Shown here one piece after another: positions 1 through 7,726 of a DNA stretch of 64,000 nt. The DNA is from Streptomyces natalensis ATCC 27448 (GTDB taxonomy: Bacteria > Actinomycetota > Actinomycetes > Streptomycetales > Streptomycetaceae). Within the stretch, counting starts at the first letter, position 1, and each line of letters begins with the position of its first letter. A model generated the notes under the pieces. The model ran no database searches. It was not told the DNA's origin and saw nothing but the letters and a program-made list of their open reading frames with translations. The translations under genes and the position numbers were made by a program. The stretch is taken from the NCBI RefSeq assembly GCF_000935125.1, contig NZ_JRKI01000026.1, positions 248,001 to 312,000 on the forward strand. The letters run 5' to 3'.

Positions 1-2708
1 GAGTGGACCAGGGTGTAGCGGCCGGAGGACATCTTGTACAGCCGCTCGCTGGCGGCGGCCGCGACCTGTTCGAGCCGGGCGGCCAGGACGTACGACTCCA
101 GGCGCATCCGGCGTTCGTTCTCGCTGGAGGTGCCGGAGGCGAGCCCGGCGAGGCGGTCGAGGCGTTCGTGGGCGGTGCGCAGCGGGGCCAGTTCGCGGGC
201 ATCGGTCGCCGCGCGGGCGGAGAGCCGGTCGAGTTCGCCGCAGCGGTCGCGGGCCGCCGACTGGGCCGCGGCGGCGCTCCGCAGCCGGTGTCCGACGGCC
301 TCGTGGGCGGTGCGCGCGGCGTCCGGGTCCGCGGGCGGCAGGGCGGCCGCGGCGAGTGCCGCGGGGTCGGCCAGCTCGGCTTCGACGGCGGCCGATTCGG
401 CCTGCCACTGGTCGAGCCGCTGTTGGAGGGCCCGCCATTCGGCGTCCGTCAGCAGCGCCTCGGCGGCGGACTGCGGGGTGTCGAACCCGGCGCCGCGGGC
501 GGCCTCGGAGAGCGCGGCCTCGGCGGCCTGGAGGCGCTCGGCGCAGGCGTGTGCGGTACGGGATGTTTCCGCGGCGTCGGCGAGCAGCGTCACCTGCCGC
601 TCCAGCCGCCCGGCGCGCTCGGCGACGCTGGCGCTCTCGCCGCGCGCCTGCCTCAACTCCTCGTCCAGCGCGGCCCGTTCGCGGTCCAGCGCCTCTCGGT
701 GGGACGTACGGGCAGCCGCCCGGCGCTCGGCCTGCTGCGCCTCGTCGCGGCGGCGCTCGTACTCGCGCTCCGCGCGTGCGTACGCCTCGCGGGCGGCGTG
801 CAGATCGGCCCCGGCGGCATGGTCGCGGGTGTGCCGGGTCTGCAACTCCTCCACCTGTGCGGCCAGTTCGGCGGTCGGGGCATCCCCTGCCGTGGCGGCG
901 GCGCCGACCAGCGCCTCCTTGGCGGACTGGCGGCGGGCCTCCGCCTGCCCTCGGGCGTCCTCGGCCCGGCGGTGATCGGCGAGCGCGGCTTCCTCGGCCG
1001 CCCGGTCGACGTGCCCGGTGCCGGCGCGGGCCGGGTCGGGGTGGCCCCTCGCCCCGCACACCGCGCAGGGCTCGCCGTCGCGCAGGCCCTGCGCGAGTTC
1101 GGCGGCGATCCCGCGCAGCCGCCGGTCCTTGAGGTCGAGCCAGTTCTCGTGCGCCGCGGCGGCGCGCTCGCGGGCGTCGAGCGCCTCCTGCTCGGCAGCG
1201 CGGACGGACTGGTCGAGGACGTCGCGCCGGCGGGCCGCCGCCAGGCGTTCGGCGGCCGGACGCAGCTGCGCGGCGGACTGTTCGGCGCGGGCCGCGGCCT
1301 CCTGGGCCGTCTCGATGCGCCGCTGGTGGGCCTCGCGGGCGGCGTCCCAGCCGGCCAGCCAGTCGGCGGTGTCCAGCAGGGTCTGCTCGTCGGCGCGGGC
1401 CTCGCGGTCGAGGGCGGTGCGCTCCACGGCGAGGTCGGCGGACCTGCGCTCGGCCCGCCGGGCCGCCGCCAGCGATCCCAGGTCGCCCCTCAGCCGTCGC
1501 TCCAGGTCGGCGAGTCCGTCGCCGTCGGTCCCGGCGAGATCGGGCGGCAGCTGGGTCCTGGCCCGGCGTTCGGCGGTCCGTGCGGCGTCCAGCTCGCGCC
1601 GGGCCGCGGCGCGCAGGGCCAGCGCGGGGGCGACGTCGGCGGCGGCGCGGCCCCGCTCCAGGCGGTCGCGCATACGGGTGTGGTCCTCGGCACGGGCGGC
1701 GAGCTGGGCGGCCCGGCGGCGGGCGTCCGCGTGGCGCCGCTGGAGCCGGTCGCGTTCATGGGCCTCCTCAAGGCGCCCGGCGGCGGTCCGTTCCGCGGCC
1801 TCGGCGGCCCGTACCGCGGACCTGGCGATCTCCAGCCGTTCGCGGGCGCTCGCCCGGGCCACCGCGGCCCGCACCAGCACGGCGTCGGCGAAACCGGGCT
1901 CCCCGGGGCCGGGTGCGTCCGCCCGGTCGCCCCGGCTCTGCGCCGGCACCCGCGCCGTCCGGCCGCGCCCGCTCCTGGGGGGCTCAACGGTCAGATCGGG
2001 CAGCGGAAGTGACGGGTCGTCGAGATCCGTATCGGCCCCCGCCGCCTGCGCCATCCGGTGTGCCAGTGCCAGCAGCCGTTCGTCGCCCGCCGTGACCCGG
2101 TCGGCGGCGGCCCGGCGCCGGATGTTGAGCCGTTCCTCCAGGGCGGCGAACCGGCGGGTGTCGAAGAGCCGCCCGAGGAGCCGGGCGCGGGCCTCCGCAT
2201 CGGCCCGCAAGAAGCGCGCGAAGTCGCCCTGCGGCAGCAGCACCACCTGGCAGAACTGCTCCTTGCTCATGCCGAGCAGCTGCCCGATCTCCTCGCCGAT
2301 CTCCTGGTGGGAGCGGCTCAGCGGCTGCCACCCGCCCTCGGCCGCATCGAACTCCCGCAGCCGGCTCTGCGCCTTCTCCCGGGTCGTACCGCTCCCCCGC
2401 TTCTTGGGGCGCGGCTGTTCGGGCAGCCGGGTGATCTCCAACCGCCGCTCGGCGACGGTCAGTTCGAGGACCACCTCGGTCGGCGTCAGCGGCTGGGCCA
2501 GATCGCTGCGCAGCGCGCCTCCGCCGGGCCGTGCCCCGGGCACCGACCCGTACAGCGCGAAGCACACCGCGTCCAGGACGGAGGTCTTGCCCGCTCCCGT
2601 GGGGCCGTGCAGCAGGAAGAGCCCGTCCCGGGTCAGCCGGTCGAAGTCGATGACCTGGGTGCCGCCGAAGGGCCCGAAGGCGGTCAGGGACAGCCGGTGC
2701 AGCCTCAT
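1..2708 (-). CDS. sbcC: SbcC nuclease ATPase subunit, partial (C-terminus off the window)
   Basis: SMC-like ATPase subunit of the SbcCD double-strand exonuclease that trims hairpins and blocked DNA ends. The N-terminus reads MRLHRLSLTAFGPFGG followed by a Walker A loop (HGPTGAGKTS) near residue 36. Long charged, Ala/Arg/Glu-rich coiled coils follow, and a CAVC zinc-hook motif lies near residue 550 (about 1,050-1,070 on the plus strand). Its ATG overlaps the sbcD stop by four bases (ATGA), so the two are translationally coupled. About 902 codons are visible; the C-terminal ATPase half with Walker B is outside the window. The high-GC antisense frames here are long but are shadows. Confidence 0.95.
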   Translation of the reverse strand, partial: MRLHRLSLTAFGPFGGTQVIDFDRLTRDGLFLLHGPTGAGKTSVLDAVCFALYGSVPGARPGGGALRSDLAQPLTPTEVVLELTVAERRLEITRLPEQPRPKKRGSGTTREKAQSRLREFDAAEGGWQPLSRSHQEIGEEIGQLLGMSKEQFCQVVLLPQGDFARFLRADAEARARLLGRLFDTRRFAALEERLNIRRRAAADRVTAGDERLLALAHRMAQAAGADTDLDDPSLPLPDLTVEPPRSGRGRTARVPAQSRGDRADAPGPGEPGFADAVLVRAAVARASARERLEIARSAVRAAEAAERTAAGRLEEAHERDRLQRRHADARRRAAQLAARAEDHTRMRDRLERGRAAADVAPALALRAAARRELDAARTAERRARTQLPPDLAGTDGDGLADLERRLRGDLGSLAAARRAERRSADLAVERTALDREARADEQTLLDTADWLAGWDAAREAHQRRIETAQEAAARAEQSAAQLRPAAERLAAARRRDVLDQSVRAAEQEALDARERAAAAHENWLDLKDRRLRGIAAELAQGLRDGEPCAVCGARGHPDPARAGTGHVDRAAEEAALADHRRAEDARGQAEARRQSAKEALVGAAATAGDAPTAELAAQVEELQTRHTRDHAAGADLHAAREAYARAEREYERRRDEAQQAERRAAARTSHREALDRERAALDEELRQARGESASVAERAGRLERQVTLLADAAETSRTAHACAERLQAAEAALSEAARGAGFDTPQSAAEALLTDAEWRALQQRLDQWQAESAAVEAELADPAALAAAALPPADPDAARTAHEAVGHRLRSAAAAQSAARDRCGELDRLSARAATDARELAPLRTAHERLDRLAGLASGTSSENERRMRLESYVLAARLEQVAAAASERLYKMSSGRYTLVH

Positions 2709-3868
2709 CGCGCCACCTCGTGCAGGGTGTCGTCCAGGCGTACCTCATCGAGCGCGGAGCGCAGTTCGGCCCGCTCGTCGGCGTCGGCGGCGCGACCGGA
2801 CCGTACGTGTTCCACGAAGTCCTCGGCGATCTCCTGGTCGCTGCGCCCGCGCAGCCGCTGGGCGTAGGAGGCGAGCGTGCGCGCGGGTCCCTCGTCGGGG
2901 TCGAAGACGAGGCTGACGATATGCGGGAAACGCTCGGCGAGGCGGGCCATCGGCTCGTGCGGGCGCGCGCTGTCGGTGAGCGTCGCCTCCACCCAGGAGT
3001 CCTGGTGGCCCTCCAGCCCGGGGTCGTCGAGCAGGTCCTCCAGCGGTCCGCGGATACGGGCCAGCGGGCGGGGCACCGGGCAGTCGACCCGCTCGGCGTG
3101 CACTTCGCCGTGCGGGCCGAGGTCCACGATCCACATCGACTTGCGGTGCGCGGCCTCGGAGAAGGAGTAGGCGAGCGGCGAGCCGGAATAGCGGACGCGT
3201 TCGGTGAGGGTTTGGCAGCCGTGCAGATGGCCGAGCGCGGCGTAGTCGACGCCGTCGAACACCGCGGCGGGCACGGAGGCCACCCCGCCGACGGTGATGT
3301 CGCGCTCGCTGTCGCTGGCCGCGCCGCCGGTGACGAAGGCATGCGCCAGGACCACGGAGCGGGTGCCGGGCCGGGTGGCCAGGTCGGCGCGGACCCGGTC
3401 CATCGCGGCGCCCAGCACCTCGGCATGACCGGCCCGCGCGGCGCCGAGCCGGTCGCGGACCATGGCCGGTTCGAGGTAGGGCAGTCCGTACAGCGCCACC
3501 GGGCCCTCGGCGTCCTCAAGGAGCACCGGGGTGCCGCAGGCGTCGGGGTCGGTGTGCAGATGGATACCGGCCTGCCGGATCAGCCCGGAGCCGACGCCGA
3601 GCCGGCGGGCGGAGTCGTGGTTGCCGGAGATCATGACGGTCGGTACGCCGAGGCCGGCGAGGCGGTGCAGGGCCTGGTCGAAGAGCTCCACGGCGGCCAG
3701 CGGCGGCACCGCCCGGTCGTAGATGTCGCCCGCGACGAGCACCGCCTCGATCTCCCGGGTACGGACCGTTTCGACGAGGTGGTCGAGGAAGGCGCGCTGG
3801 GCGGCGAGCAGGCTCACCCGGTGAAACGACCGCCCCAGATGCCAGTCGGAGGTGTGCAGCATCCTCAC
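2705..3868 (-). CDS. sbcD: SbcD exonuclease subunit
   Basis: Mre11-type metallophosphoesterase, the nuclease subunit of SbcCD, 387 aa and full length. Metal-binding motifs are in the usual order: DWHLG near residue 8, GDIYDR near 47, GNHDS near 82 and a GHLHG-type motif near 210. The C-terminal capping region follows. It is the first gene of the sbcDC operon and overlaps sbcC by ATGA. The 168 bases upstream (3869-4036) hold the likely promoter; an AT-rich stretch lies just before the start. Confidence 0.96.
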   Translation of the reverse strand: MRMLHTSDWHLGRSFHRVSLLAAQRAFLDHLVETVRTREIEAVLVAGDIYDRAVPPLAAVELFDQALHRLAGLGVPTVMISGNHDSARRLGVGSGLIRQAGIHLHTDPDACGTPVLLEDAEGPVALYGLPYLEPAMVRDRLGAARAGHAEVLGAAMDRVRADLATRPGTRSVVLAHAFVTGGAASDSERDITVGGVASVPAAVFDGVDYAALGHLHGCQTLTERVRYSGSPLAYSFSEAAHRKSMWIVDLGPHGEVHAERVDCPVPRPLARIRGPLEDLLDDPGLEGHQDSWVEATLTDSARPHEPMARLAERFPHIVSLVFDPDEGPARTLASYAQRLRGRSDQEIAEDFVEHVRSGRAADADERAELRSALDEVRLDDTLHEVAR

Positions 3869-4036
3869 AGCAACGCTCCGACCTGCATTTTTACTGTTCC
3901 TCCGCCTTCACCACCGCACGGAACCAGCACCGGCACCGCTGTCCGCACCGACCACGTTAGCGCCGCCGGGCGCCGGATCCGGCACCGACCTCGGTTTGCC
4001 GCCTGTGTCGGGAGTCACAGGAACGTGGCTGTCGCA

Positions 4037-4285
4037 TCAAGTCCCGTACACCTCCGGCACATTGTGCCGCGGCAGGGGCCGGGACGTGGCGGCCGGGCCG
4101 TCGGCGAAGGCGTGCAGCAGGTTCTCGGTGGTGCGGGTGACGAACGCGCGGGTGCGGGTGTCCATCCCGTGCGCGCGGCCGTCGTCCCCGGCGCCCGCCA
4201 GCAGGGCCTCGACCCAGCGCATCGTCCCGGAGGAGAGCACCCCGGCGCCGCTCGGCACGGTGTAGTAAAGCGTAGCGAGGGTAGT
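4037..4285 (-). pseudogene. C-terminal remnant resembling an N,N-dimethylformamidase beta-subunit-like protein
   Basis: The minus frame ending at the TGA at 4037 reads like the natural C-terminus of a larger protein: YYTVPSGAGVLSSGTMRWV, then a helical end finishing in NVPEVYGT. This resembles the C-terminal part of dimethylformamidase beta-subunit-like proteins of Streptomyces (recalled from family knowledge, not searched). No start codon or SD lies at the right place. Upstream, the frame runs straight into a 15-bp palindrome at 4284-4319 and then into antisense of the DUF4185 gene. I read it as a 5'-deleted gene fragment. Confidence 0.45.
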
Positions 4286-4319
4286 TGGATTTTCCAAGTG
4301 ACACCTTGGAAAATCCAAC
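4284..4319. repeat. 15-bp perfect inverted repeat at the broken end of a gene remnant
   Basis: GTTGGATTTTCCAAG (4284-4298) and its exact complement (4305-4319) flank a 6-base loop. A third partial copy (ATCCAACT) follows at about 4325. It is strikingly AT-rich for this chromosome. No T-run follows on either strand, so a simple terminator is not well supported. It could be a small mobile-element end or deletion scar, since the neighbouring reading frame is truncated exactly here. Confidence 0.6.
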
Positions 4320-4380
4320 CAGGAATCCAACTGGGCGCATCCCGGGGCGTCCCGGGACGGCGCCCGCCTCGCCGCCCGGC

Positions 4381-5520
4381 TCAGGACAGCATGTTGATCT
4401 TGTACTGCATGACCCGGTAGTTCCTCGGGTCGTACCACTGGCTGACGGCGATGTGGAAGTTGCCGAACGTCGAGCCGGGAATGACGAATCCGCCGTACGG
4501 GCTGGCGACGAGGTTGGCCACCTCCTGCCCCGGGGCGCAGGGCAGGATCATCGTCTGCTCCAGCGTCCGGGTCAGGTCCGAGGTCGGCAGCGGGAAGACC
4601 ATCGCCCGGATCGACAGCGGGTTCATGTTCAGCCAGGTGAGGACGTACTTGCCGTCCATGGCGCGGAAGCAGATCTCGCCCCACTTGCGGGTGCCGAAGA
4701 CGGACGTCGGCGCGGGCGCGTTCCACCGCCAGTCGCCGTCGGCGTAGCCCCACGGCTCGTAGGCGTCCGGGTTGCCGAGGCTGTCCTTCCGTACCCGGTG
4801 CAGCAACATCCCCGATTCCACATCGCGGTTGAAGACCGTCGACAGGACGTAGCAGTAGTCGCCCTCCGCCACCGCGTAGGTCTTCTGCTGGAACTGACCG
4901 TCGTGCAGGTCACCGGGCCACTGGCACAGGTACTCCCAGGTCTCGCCGTTGTCGGTGGAGCGCCAGAAGTCCGTGTGGTGGGTGTCGTAGATGACGCCGC
5001 GCATGAGGTGCATGTACATCACGCCGTCGACGACGAACACATCGGACGGGATCGCCGTCGTGGCCTTGTCCCCGACCGGGTTGTGGGGCTCGTCGACAAG
5101 GCTGTTGGCATGGTCGCCGCCGACGCTGCCGTCGATCCGCAGGTTGTTCAGGTCCGCACTGCTGGAGCGCAGGCCGACCGGGGCGCGCCAGTCGTCGGCG
5201 GGTTCGCCGTCGTGCGGTACGTGGTCGCCGTTGAAGGTGTCGCCGCAGACGAACAGCATGGTGCCGTTCGGGCACAGCACGGGGATGCCGAGGTCGGTCC
5301 AGGGCGAGGCCACCGAGCCGGTCTCGGCCGGGCCGGTCAGGTTCTTCACCTTGGTCGCGAGCGTCGGGCTGGTGGGGTCGTTCGGCCCGCCGGCCATGGC
5401 CACCTCGGCACTCGAACCGACGACCCCCGCCCCCATGGCGACGCCGATGCCGATCTTGAGGAGCTTACGGCGGGAGTATCCGCCGGCCGTCGCGCCCTGC
5501 TCGTCCGAGGGACGTGTCAT
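4381..5520 (-). CDS. Tat-exported DUF4185 protein
   Basis: 379-aa protein starting MTRPSDEQGATAGG with a twin-arginine signal (YSRRKLLKIG) followed by a hydrophobic segment ending AEVAMA, so it is exported folded. The mature part matches the DUF4185 style: a five-bladed-propeller-like protein with repeated Asp/Trp motifs such as FVCGDTF and FWRSTDNGETW, resembling glycan-active or sialidase-like folds. Its substrate is unknown. I chose the start at 5520 because GAAAGG lies 8 bases upstream; an in-frame ATG at 5577 lacks an SD and would add 19 residues before the Tat signal. Confidence 0.8.
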   Translation of the reverse strand: MTRPSDEQGATAGGYSRRKLLKIGIGVAMGAGVVGSSAEVAMAGGPNDPTSPTLATKVKNLTGPAETGSVASPWTDLGIPVLCPNGTMLFVCGDTFNGDHVPHDGEPADDWRAPVGLRSSSADLNNLRIDGSVGGDHANSLVDEPHNPVGDKATTAIPSDVFVVDGVMYMHLMRGVIYDTHHTDFWRSTDNGETWEYLCQWPGDLHDGQFQQKTYAVAEGDYCYVLSTVFNRDVESGMLLHRVRKDSLGNPDAYEPWGYADGDWRWNAPAPTSVFGTRKWGEICFRAMDGKYVLTWLNMNPLSIRAMVFPLPTSDLTRTLEQTMILPCAPGQEVANLVASPYGGFVIPGSTFGNFHIAVSQWYDPRNYRVMQYKINMLS

Positions 5521-5817
5521 CCTGAGTGCCTTTCGCAGTCGGCTCACTCGTGAGCCCTTCCGCAGGTCTCCCTGCATCGGACGGCGTCGACGCTAGCTCC
5601 GGCCGATGAAATGGCGCTGACACATCGATGACCTCGCTGGTGGGCATGCCGGGGCCGGTCCGGGGCCCTTCTCCTCCGTTCTCATCCGTCCGCGCGGAAT
5701 AACGCAACGTGACAGGGGTAGATGGCCGCTGCGACCGGCTCGGACATCGCGCGGCAGGTCAGCGGCAGTGCCGGGCGGCACTGCCCGACGGGAAGCGCGA
5801 GAAGGGAATGACGCTTC
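5521..5817. promoter_or_regulatory. Divergent intergenic region between DUF4185 and RsbW-like genes
   Basis: A 297-base non-coding region between two divergently transcribed genes. It must hold both promoters. I see no clear -35/-10 pair or palindrome that I would defend. Confidence 0.4.
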
Positions 5818-6279
5818 GTGAACAGCATCTGGGCGACGCACCTGAGGAACGGCGGCACGGCGCTTCGTCCGTCCCCGTCACCGCCGACGTATGCGGTGAC
5901 GCTGGAGAGCTGCCCGCGGGCCGCCGCCAGGGCGCGGGAGGCCGCGGCGGAGTTCCTGGCGGATCTGCGGCCCACGGCCCATCGGGAGGCCGCCGACACG
6001 GTGGTGCTCGTGGTCTCCGAGCTCGTCACCAACTCCGTACGGCATGCGGGCGGAGCCACCTGCTCCCTGCGGCTGGCGGTGTGCGGGGATGCGGTGATGG
6101 TGTCGGTGACCGACGGGAATTCCGCGCTGCCCGTGGGGCGCAACCCGGACGTCGACGGGGAGGGCGGCGGCTTCGGGTGGCCGATGGTGCGCCGGCTGGC
6201 GCTGGCCACGTCCGTGTGTGTGACGCCGCAGGGCAAGACCGTGCATGCGCTGCTGCCGTGCGGCACCCGGTGCCCGTAG
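5818..6279 (+). CDS. RsbW/SpoIIAB-like ATP-binding regulator
   Basis: 153-aa HATPase_c_2 protein of the anti-sigma-factor/serine-kinase type very abundant in Streptomyces. The Bergerat-fold motifs are visible: N box ELVTNSVRHA near residue 66, a G1-type VTDGNS near 99 and a GGGFGWPMVRRL G2 region near 117. It starts at GTG 5818 with GAAGGGA about 11 bases upstream. Its partner (anti-anti-sigma or sigma factor) is not adjacent, so the regulated process cannot be named. Confidence 0.85.
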   Translation: MNSIWATHLRNGGTALRPSPSPPTYAVTLESCPRAAARAREAAAEFLADLRPTAHREAADTVVLVVSELVTNSVRHAGGATCSLRLAVCGDAVMVSVTDGNSALPVGRNPDVDGEGGGFGWPMVRRLALATSVCVTPQGKTVHALLPCGTRCP

Positions 6280-6315
6280 GCGTGGGCAGGGGCATGCCGG
6301 ATGCCGCTACGCGGC

Positions 6316-6798
6316 TCAGGAGCCCCGGGTGTGGTGGTCCAGCAGGCGAGTGAGCAGCTGCACGAACTGGTCGCGTTCGGCCGGACTCAGCGGCGCGAGC
6401 AGTTCGTCGTGGAGGTCGTCCAGAACCTTGTCGAGGCGGCGCAGGTGGCGGCGGCCCTGGGCGGAGATCGTGATGACGTTGCGGCGCCGGTCGGCGGGAT
6501 CCGGCGCCCGCTCGACGAGGTCACGCTCGGCCAGTTCGTTGAGCACGCCGACCATGTCGCTGCGGTAGATACCGGAGCGTTGGCTCAGCTCCGCCTGGCT
6601 TCCGGGCCCGTACTCGTGCAGTGAGGCGAGCACGGCGTAATGCCACTTGCGGGCGTCGACCCGGGCCAGCCCCTCGGTGATCAGCCGGCCCGATCGCATG
6701 CTCAGCTGCGACAACAGTCGGCTCGCCCGCCGACGCAGCCTCTCGGGCGTCTTGAGCACGCCGTCGTCGGGCAGGTCCGCGGCTTCGGCTCTGTTCAT
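6316..6798 (-). CDS. MarR-family transcriptional regulator
   Basis: 160-aa winged-helix regulator. The DNA-binding core (SQAELSQRSGIYRSDMVGVL) and the wing with the MarR-type DPADRRRN motif are clear, flanked by dimerisation helices. It is divergent from a dienelactone-hydrolase-like gene, and palindromic operators lie between them, so it probably represses itself and the hydrolase until a small aromatic-type ligand binds. GGGAAGGGAG precedes the ATG. Confidence 0.9.
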   Translation of the reverse strand: MNRAEAADLPDDGVLKTPERLRRRASRLLSQLSMRSGRLITEGLARVDARKWHYAVLASLHEYGPGSQAELSQRSGIYRSDMVGVLNELAERDLVERAPDPADRRRNVITISAQGRRHLRRLDKVLDDLHDELLAPLSPAERDQFVQLLTRLLDHHTRGS

Positions 6799-6823
6799 GA
6801 CTCCCTTCCCACTCCCCCCATTG

Positions 6824-6887
6824 CGTTAGTCCGGCTAACGATATACGTTCACCCGTACCGACACCGTTAGTGTGACTAACGTTAGTC
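6824..6887. promoter_or_regulatory. MarR operator cluster between marR and hydrolase genes
   Basis: Three dyads share the CGTTAG/CTAACG half-site. CGTTAG-5-CTAACG lies at 6824-6840. CGTTAGT-GTG-ACTAACG lies at 6865-6881. The overlapping perfect 14-mer GACTAACGTTAGTC lies at 6874-6887. They fill the divergent promoter gap, as expected for MarR-type repression of both genes. Confidence 0.75.
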
Positions 6888-6915
6888 GAGCGAACTCCAG
6901 GAAGGAAGATCCGCC

Positions 6916-7650
6916 ATTCCCACCAAGACACTGCAGATTCCCACCCCTGACGGTCAGGCCGACGCTTTCGCCGCCTTCCCCGACGGCGCCGGGCGGCACC
7001 CTGGGGTGCTGATGTACGCGGACGCCTTCGGCATCCGGCCCGTACTGCGGGAGATGGCCCGCGAACTTGCCGGGCACGGCTACTACGTGCTCGTCCCCCA
7101 CTTCTTCTACCGGCACGGCCCGGCACCTGTGGTCGAGCTTCCCGAGTACATCGGAGAAGAGGTCCGGCCTGCGGTCATCGCCCAGTTGATGCCCTTGATC
7201 GAGGCGCACACCACCGAACGCATCCTGCGCGATGCCGACGCCTACCTCGGGTTCCTCACCGCCCAGCCCGAGGTCGCCGCCGGACCGGTCGCCGTGACCG
7301 GCTACTGCATAGGCGGCCTCCTGGCGATGCACACCGCCGCGGCCCACCCCGGCCAGGTGGCCGCCGTCGCCGGATTCCACGGCCCCGTGAGCGCCTGCGG
7401 GCCCGACAGCCTGTCCAGGATCACCGCCCGGGTCCACCTCGGCCACGCCGAAACCGACCTGACGCCCGAGGCCCTCGGCGAGCTCAACCGGACCCTGGAC
7501 GTCGCGGGTGTCGACCACACCTCCGAGATCTACCCGGGCACCGTCCACGGCTTCACCATGTCCGACACCGACGCTTTCAGCGCCTCCGGGATGAAGCGTC
7601 ACTGGGACCGCCTGCTCCCCCTCCTGGACCGCACCCTGGCCCACAGCTGA
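6916..7650 (+). CDS. Dienelactone hydrolase family protein, apparent ATT start
   Basis: Alpha/beta hydrolase of the dienelactone hydrolase family, 244 aa from 6916. The nucleophile elbow is GYCIGG (Cys in place of Ser, as in DLH), with a later Asp and the HGF histidine near the C-terminus. The first in-frame ATG (7006) would delete the first beta-strand region. The frame extends upstream to 6916, where the codon is ATT, preceded by a strong AGGAAGGAAG about 8 bases away. The residues between (PTKTLQIPTPDGQADAFA) look like a normal DLH N-terminus. The promoter is shared with marR. Confidence 0.8.
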   Translation: MPTKTLQIPTPDGQADAFAAFPDGAGRHPGVLMYADAFGIRPVLREMARELAGHGYYVLVPHFFYRHGPAPVVELPEYIGEEVRPAVIAQLMPLIEAHTTERILRDADAYLGFLTAQPEVAAGPVAVTGYCIGGLLAMHTAAAHPGQVAAVAGFHGPVSACGPDSLSRITARVHLGHAETDLTPEALGELNRTLDVAGVDHTSEIYPGTVHGFTMSDTDAFSASGMKRHWDRLLPLLDRTLAHS

Positions 7651-7726
7651 GGCACCGGCCCGGAAACCACACCTGGAGTACACGGCTCCGGACGGCCTGG
7701 GCTCCGGCACGCCCGACCGGCGGGGC

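Noticed and set aside
3..2012. Long plus-strand frame of 669 codons opposite sbcC
   Set aside because: Gly/Arg/Ala-rich shadow typical of high-GC antisense; the minus strand reads as clear SbcC with Walker A and CAVC hook.
4037..4753. A single 238-codon minus gene
   Set aside because: Only the last 80 codons look like protein; the rest is antisense of the DUF4185 gene and crosses the palindrome.
5709..6353. 214-codon plus frame overlapping the RsbW-like gene
   Set aside because: Shadow of the ATPase gene; no conserved motifs.
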